From Bacteroidota bacterium (lineage in GTDB: Bacteria; Bacteroidota; Bacteroidia; Bacteroidales; Dysgonomonadaceae), in the NCBI GenBank assembly GCA_023437305.1, contig JAEZGN010000009.1, positions 248,001-312,000 on the forward strand: DNA of 64,000 nucleotides. Reading direction: 5' to 3'. The notes beneath the pieces are model-generated. The model had not been told where the DNA came from. It searched no databases and saw nothing but the letters and a program-made list of their open reading frames with translations. Positions 61,805-64,000 of the stretch are shown here, piece after piece. Position 1 is the stretch's first letter; each line of letters begins with the position of its first letter. Both the position numbers and the translations under genes were made by a program.

Positions 61805-63046
61805 TTAATTGTTTGTCGGTAATATCTTAAGATAAGAAAAATAGTGCTTTTCTACTTTTTTTGATAGCAGTTGTATATTCAGCATGTCCGAAGCCTCGGA
61901 TATGTCTTTTATTGTGCCATCATTATATAAAATATCAATACTGTCGTCCACTTCATTATACATATTTGTGTAGATAACATCTGAGGAACAGAAATAAGAT
62001 GCTTCATTCTCAGTAATATCAAATTCACTCATATATCGCTCTATATACTCCTGTATATAAGAGGCCGGAAGTTCTTCATTCGTTATTTCTATCTTAAACA
62101 ATTTTCTGTTAACAAGACAATCACTCAATTTCGACAGTACCACATCATCGTGATCAGCCCACACCTTGAGAGCGCTCCAAATGTCATTGTCGTCTAACTT
62201 GACAAAGTGAAGTAATACTTCGTCCATTTTCTTTTCGAAATAAGCTTTATCTATATTTTTTTGTAAGAAGAATTGCAAAGCAGGAGAAGCAAATAGACTA
62301 ACTCCTCTATTTGTTAATTCTTTAGCTCGTATCAGGACTTTTATCAACATCTTTTCGGCAGCAACAGCCGTCTTGTGGAGGTACACCTGCCAATACATCA
62401 ATCGACGCGAGGTAAGAAAGTTTTCAATAGAGTAAATGCCTTTCGCTTCTACAACTAGTTTGTCGTTTTTTACATCAAGCATTTTTATAATACGTGCCGA
62501 ACCGATATTTCCTTCCGTCACACCTGTAAAAAAGCTATCTCGTCTGAGATAGTCCAAGCGATCAACATCGAGCTGTCCACTAACTAACTGATGCAGGAAT
62601 TTCTTTGGATATTCATTCTTGAATATTGATATACATGTGCTTAATTCTCCTTTTAGCTCTTTGTTGAGGTAATTCATAAGCGCCAAAGAAAAATCTTCGT
62701 GATGAATACCATTTGTCAGCGTATGTTCCAAAGCATGAGAGAACGGTCCGTGACCAACATCGTGTAGCAATATACATGATAAGGCGCCATTTGCCTCGTC
62801 GTCTGTTATTTCGTGCCCTTTTATCCGTAAAACCTTTATTGCCTCATCCATCAGGTACATAGCTCCTATAGAGTGGTGCAGGCGTGTATGTTGTGCTCCG
62901 GGATATACAAAAAAAGCTAATCCCATTTGCCTGATGCGGTTTAGCCGTTGGAGGAGAGGATGCTGAATCAATTTATATAAAAATAGATTAGGTATTGTGA
63001 TAAAGCCAAAAACAGGGTCGTTGATTATCTTTTTCTTTATGGTCAT
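61805..63046 (-). CDS. HD domain phosphohydrolase
   Basis: 413 residues. Metal-binding residues of the HD fold are H in TRLHHSIGAMYL and HD in LLHDVGHGPFSHALEHTL. It is like the SAMHD1/dGTPase-type proteins (YdhJ group), which hydrolyse dNTPs or other phosphates, and lacks extra domains. No signal peptide. It is followed by tilS on the same strand at 30 bp, suggesting an operon. Confidence 0.85.
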   Translation of the reverse strand: MTIKKKIINDPVFGFITIPNLFLYKLIQHPLLQRLNRIRQMGLAFFVYPGAQHTRLHHSIGAMYLMDEAIKVLRIKGHEITDDEANGALSCILLHDVGHGPFSHALEHTLTNGIHHEDFSLALMNYLNKELKGELSTCISIFKNEYPKKFLHQLVSGQLDVDRLDYLRRDSFFTGVTEGNIGSARIIKMLDVKNDKLVVEAKGIYSIENFLTSRRLMYWQVYLHKTAVAAEKMLIKVLIRAKELTNRGVSLFASPALQFFLQKNIDKAYFEKKMDEVLLHFVKLDDNDIWSALKVWADHDDVVLSKLSDCLVNRKLFKIEITNEELPASYIQEYIERYMSEFDITENEASYFCSSDVIYTNMYNEVDDSIDILYNDGTIKDISEASDMLNIQLLSKKVEKHYFSYLKILPTNN

Positions 63047-63174
63047 GTATATTGTGAAATTATATGTATTTATAGATATTTAAACAAAGATACATCATAT
63101 TTTATAAATATGTTTTTTAATATGTAGACGTCATAAAAATAAATTTAAACGAAGTTAATATTTAATCTAATTAA

Positions 63175-63205
63175 TTGTAGATGGATGTTTTATGTATTAT
63201 ATTTG
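63175..63205 (+). promoter_or_regulatory. Promoter upstream of terC
   Basis: TTG (63175-63177), 20 nt, TATATTTG (63198-63205). Predicted start near 63212, about 180 nt before terC. Confidence 0.65.
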
Positions 63206-63234
63206 TCTCTTAAGAATGTATTAAGAAAGCAAAA

Positions 63235-63342
63235 TTGAAGACAAAACTAAAAAAACTACTGCTTAAGATCCAGTATATGCTGGGGTTTATAAAGACAGAT
63301 GGTGAAGCTGTTATAAGAGACTATCTAGAAAAAAAACCTTGA
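63235..63342 (+). CDS. Possible small protein (35 aa) in the terC leader
   Basis: An in-frame TTG at 63235 gives a basic peptide: lysine-rich at first (KTKLKKLLLK), then IQYMLGFIKTDGEAVIRDYL, ending with KKP. An ATG at 63274 would give a shorter form. It lies just after the promoter and before a 16-bp hairpin. It may be a leader peptide or a short membrane-associated protein. Support is only positional. Confidence 0.3.
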   Translation: MKTKLKKLLLKIQYMLGFIKTDGEAVIRDYLEKKP

Positions 63343-63345
63343 TTA

Positions 63346-63385
63346 TTTTTTGTGTCAAAATGTTTATTAATTTTGACACAAAAAA
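63346..63385 (+). promoter_or_regulatory. Hairpin directly before terC
   Basis: Arms 63346-63361 and 63370-63385 are perfectly complementary over 16 bp with an 8-nt loop. The stem ends 6 nt before the ATG, so it could hide the ribosome site or act as a terminator of the short upstream unit. Confidence 0.55.
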
Positions 63386-63391
63386 ATAAAG

Positions 63392-64000
63392 ATGGAAATT
63401 CTAGAAACATTTTTTTTGCCTAGTGCATGGATTGCACTTCTGACTTTATCCTTTCTGGAAATTGTACTTGGTATAGACAATATTGTATTTTTGTCTATAG
63501 TATCAGCTAAGCTTCCTGCCAAAGAGCAGCCCAAGGCACGTACTGTGGGGCTTATTCTGGCTATGCTTTTTCGCATCGCCTTGCTCTTTTGTATATCGTG
63601 GTTGATGAAGCTCACTAAGCCCATTATTAGTTTTGATACACAATGGCTCGATGGATCTATATCGGGGCAGAGTATCATTATTGTAGTAGGGGGACTTTTC
63701 TTATTATATAAAAGTGTGACCGAGATACATCATAAGCTAGAAGGTGAAAGTGATTCGGTTACAGCTAAATCAAAAACTAGTTTTTGGGGAGTTATTGCTC
63801 AGATCGTAGCACTTGATATTGTTTTCTCTTTCGATAGTGTTCTTACTGCTGTTGGACTTGTAAGTTTCAGCGAGTTTGGTTATGTAGGTGCTATGACGAT
63901 AATGGTTACGGCAGTAGTTTTGGCTGTAATAGTAATGCTTCTATTCTCGGGGCCCGTAAGTAAGTTTGTAAATGAGCATCCTACTATTCAGATGTTGGGG
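63392..64000 (+). CDS. TerC family membrane protein (3' end outside window)
   Basis: 203 codons are in the window and the frame is open at the end. The start MEILETFFLPSAWIALLTLS opens the first of at least six membrane segments. LEIVLGIDNIVFLSIVSAKL and VALDIVFSFDSVLTAVGLV carry the membrane Asp residues typical of TerC/Alx proteins, which export or regulate metal ions such as manganese. It begins 6 nt after a perfect hairpin. Role in tellurite resistance is not implied. Confidence 0.88.
   Translation, partial: MEILETFFLPSAWIALLTLSFLEIVLGIDNIVFLSIVSAKLPAKEQPKARTVGLILAMLFRIALLFCISWLMKLTKPIISFDTQWLDGSISGQSIIIVVGGLFLLYKSVTEIHHKLEGESDSVTAKSKTSFWGVIAQIVALDIVFSFDSVLTAVGLVSFSEFGYVGAMTIMVTAVVLAVIVMLLFSGPVSKFVNEHPTIQMLG

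Larger units (their letters stand above)
63047..63391. other. Region upstream of terC
   Basis: It holds a consensus promoter (63175-63205), a possible 35-codon gene (63235-63342) and a perfect 16-bp hairpin (63346-63385). No manganese (yybP-ykoY) riboswitch motif was seen. Confidence 0.5.

Noticed and set aside
63206..63391. Manganese (yybP-ykoY) riboswitch before terC
   Set aside because: The conserved motifs are absent; only a simple hairpin is seen.
1..64000. CRISPR array, prophage, transposase or integron
   Set aside because: No regular direct repeats with spacers, no integrase or transposase motifs found on either strand.

Overview
The window is chromosomal DNA from an AT-rich member of the Bacteroidales, most likely Dysgonomonas or a close relative (inference). 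The evidence is the gene content (split methylmalonyl-CoA mutase, DUF4954 and SPFH/Arc-like genes, secreted GH26/GH2 lipoproteins), signal peptides ending in AQ or a lipobox, weak Shine-Dalgarno signals, and promoters of the Bacteroidetes type (TTG, 19-20 nt, TAnnTTTG). No phage, transposase, integron or CRISPR array was seen.

Layout. 1-6.5 kb: a beta-glucan/beta-mannan degradation cluster (GH94 phosphorylase cut by the window edge, GH3 beta-glucosidase, two GH26 mannanases). 6.9-12.5 kb: mutA-menA-CPBP protease-mutB, in which the two methylmalonyl-CoA mutase subunits are separated by two membrane-protein genes. 12.9-26.1 kb: a looser region with orphan genes, a glycosyltransferase, a HipA-like kinase/DUF3037 pair, an isolated TolB-type C-terminal domain, a MaoC hydratase, an SDR epimerase, a secreted Gfo/Idh/MocA oxidoreductase, a cytidylyltransferase-GHMP kinase fusion, and several long non-coding gaps that hold candidate small RNAs. 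26.2-36.6 kb: threonine aldolase, M23 peptidase, tRNA-Glu with rpsT, Hsp20, sucCD, an ECF sigma factor, a YdjM-like membrane protein, nnr and a B3/B4-domain protein. 36.7-50.3 kb: two blocks of late cobalamin genes (cobQ-cobD-cbiB and pduO-cobU-cobT-cobS-cobC) separated by a hexuronate cassette (LacI regulator, SDR reductase, uxuA, GH2). 50.4-64 kb: SPFH protein with an Arc-like partner, a large OmpA-like lipoprotein, DUF4954, rpmE2, a lactonase, an ABC-F ATPase, tilS, an HD phosphohydrolase and a TerC protein cut by the window end.

The genes fit together as a fermentative polysaccharide degrader that makes propionate through the succinate route. SucCD interconverts succinate and succinyl-CoA, MutAB isomerises succinyl-CoA to methylmalonyl-CoA, and the cobalamin genes assemble or salvage the adenosylcobalamin that MutAB needs.

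The most interesting observations are non-coding. One is a dispersed two-block intergenic repeat whose core contains the -7 promoter element (four copies). Another is a pair of covarying terminator or small-RNA elements. A third is a perfect 22-bp palindrome overlapping the promoter of the LacI-family gene. There are also intergenic promoter-to-hairpin units without a gene. All domain calls rest on recognised motifs and family knowledge; no database search was run.
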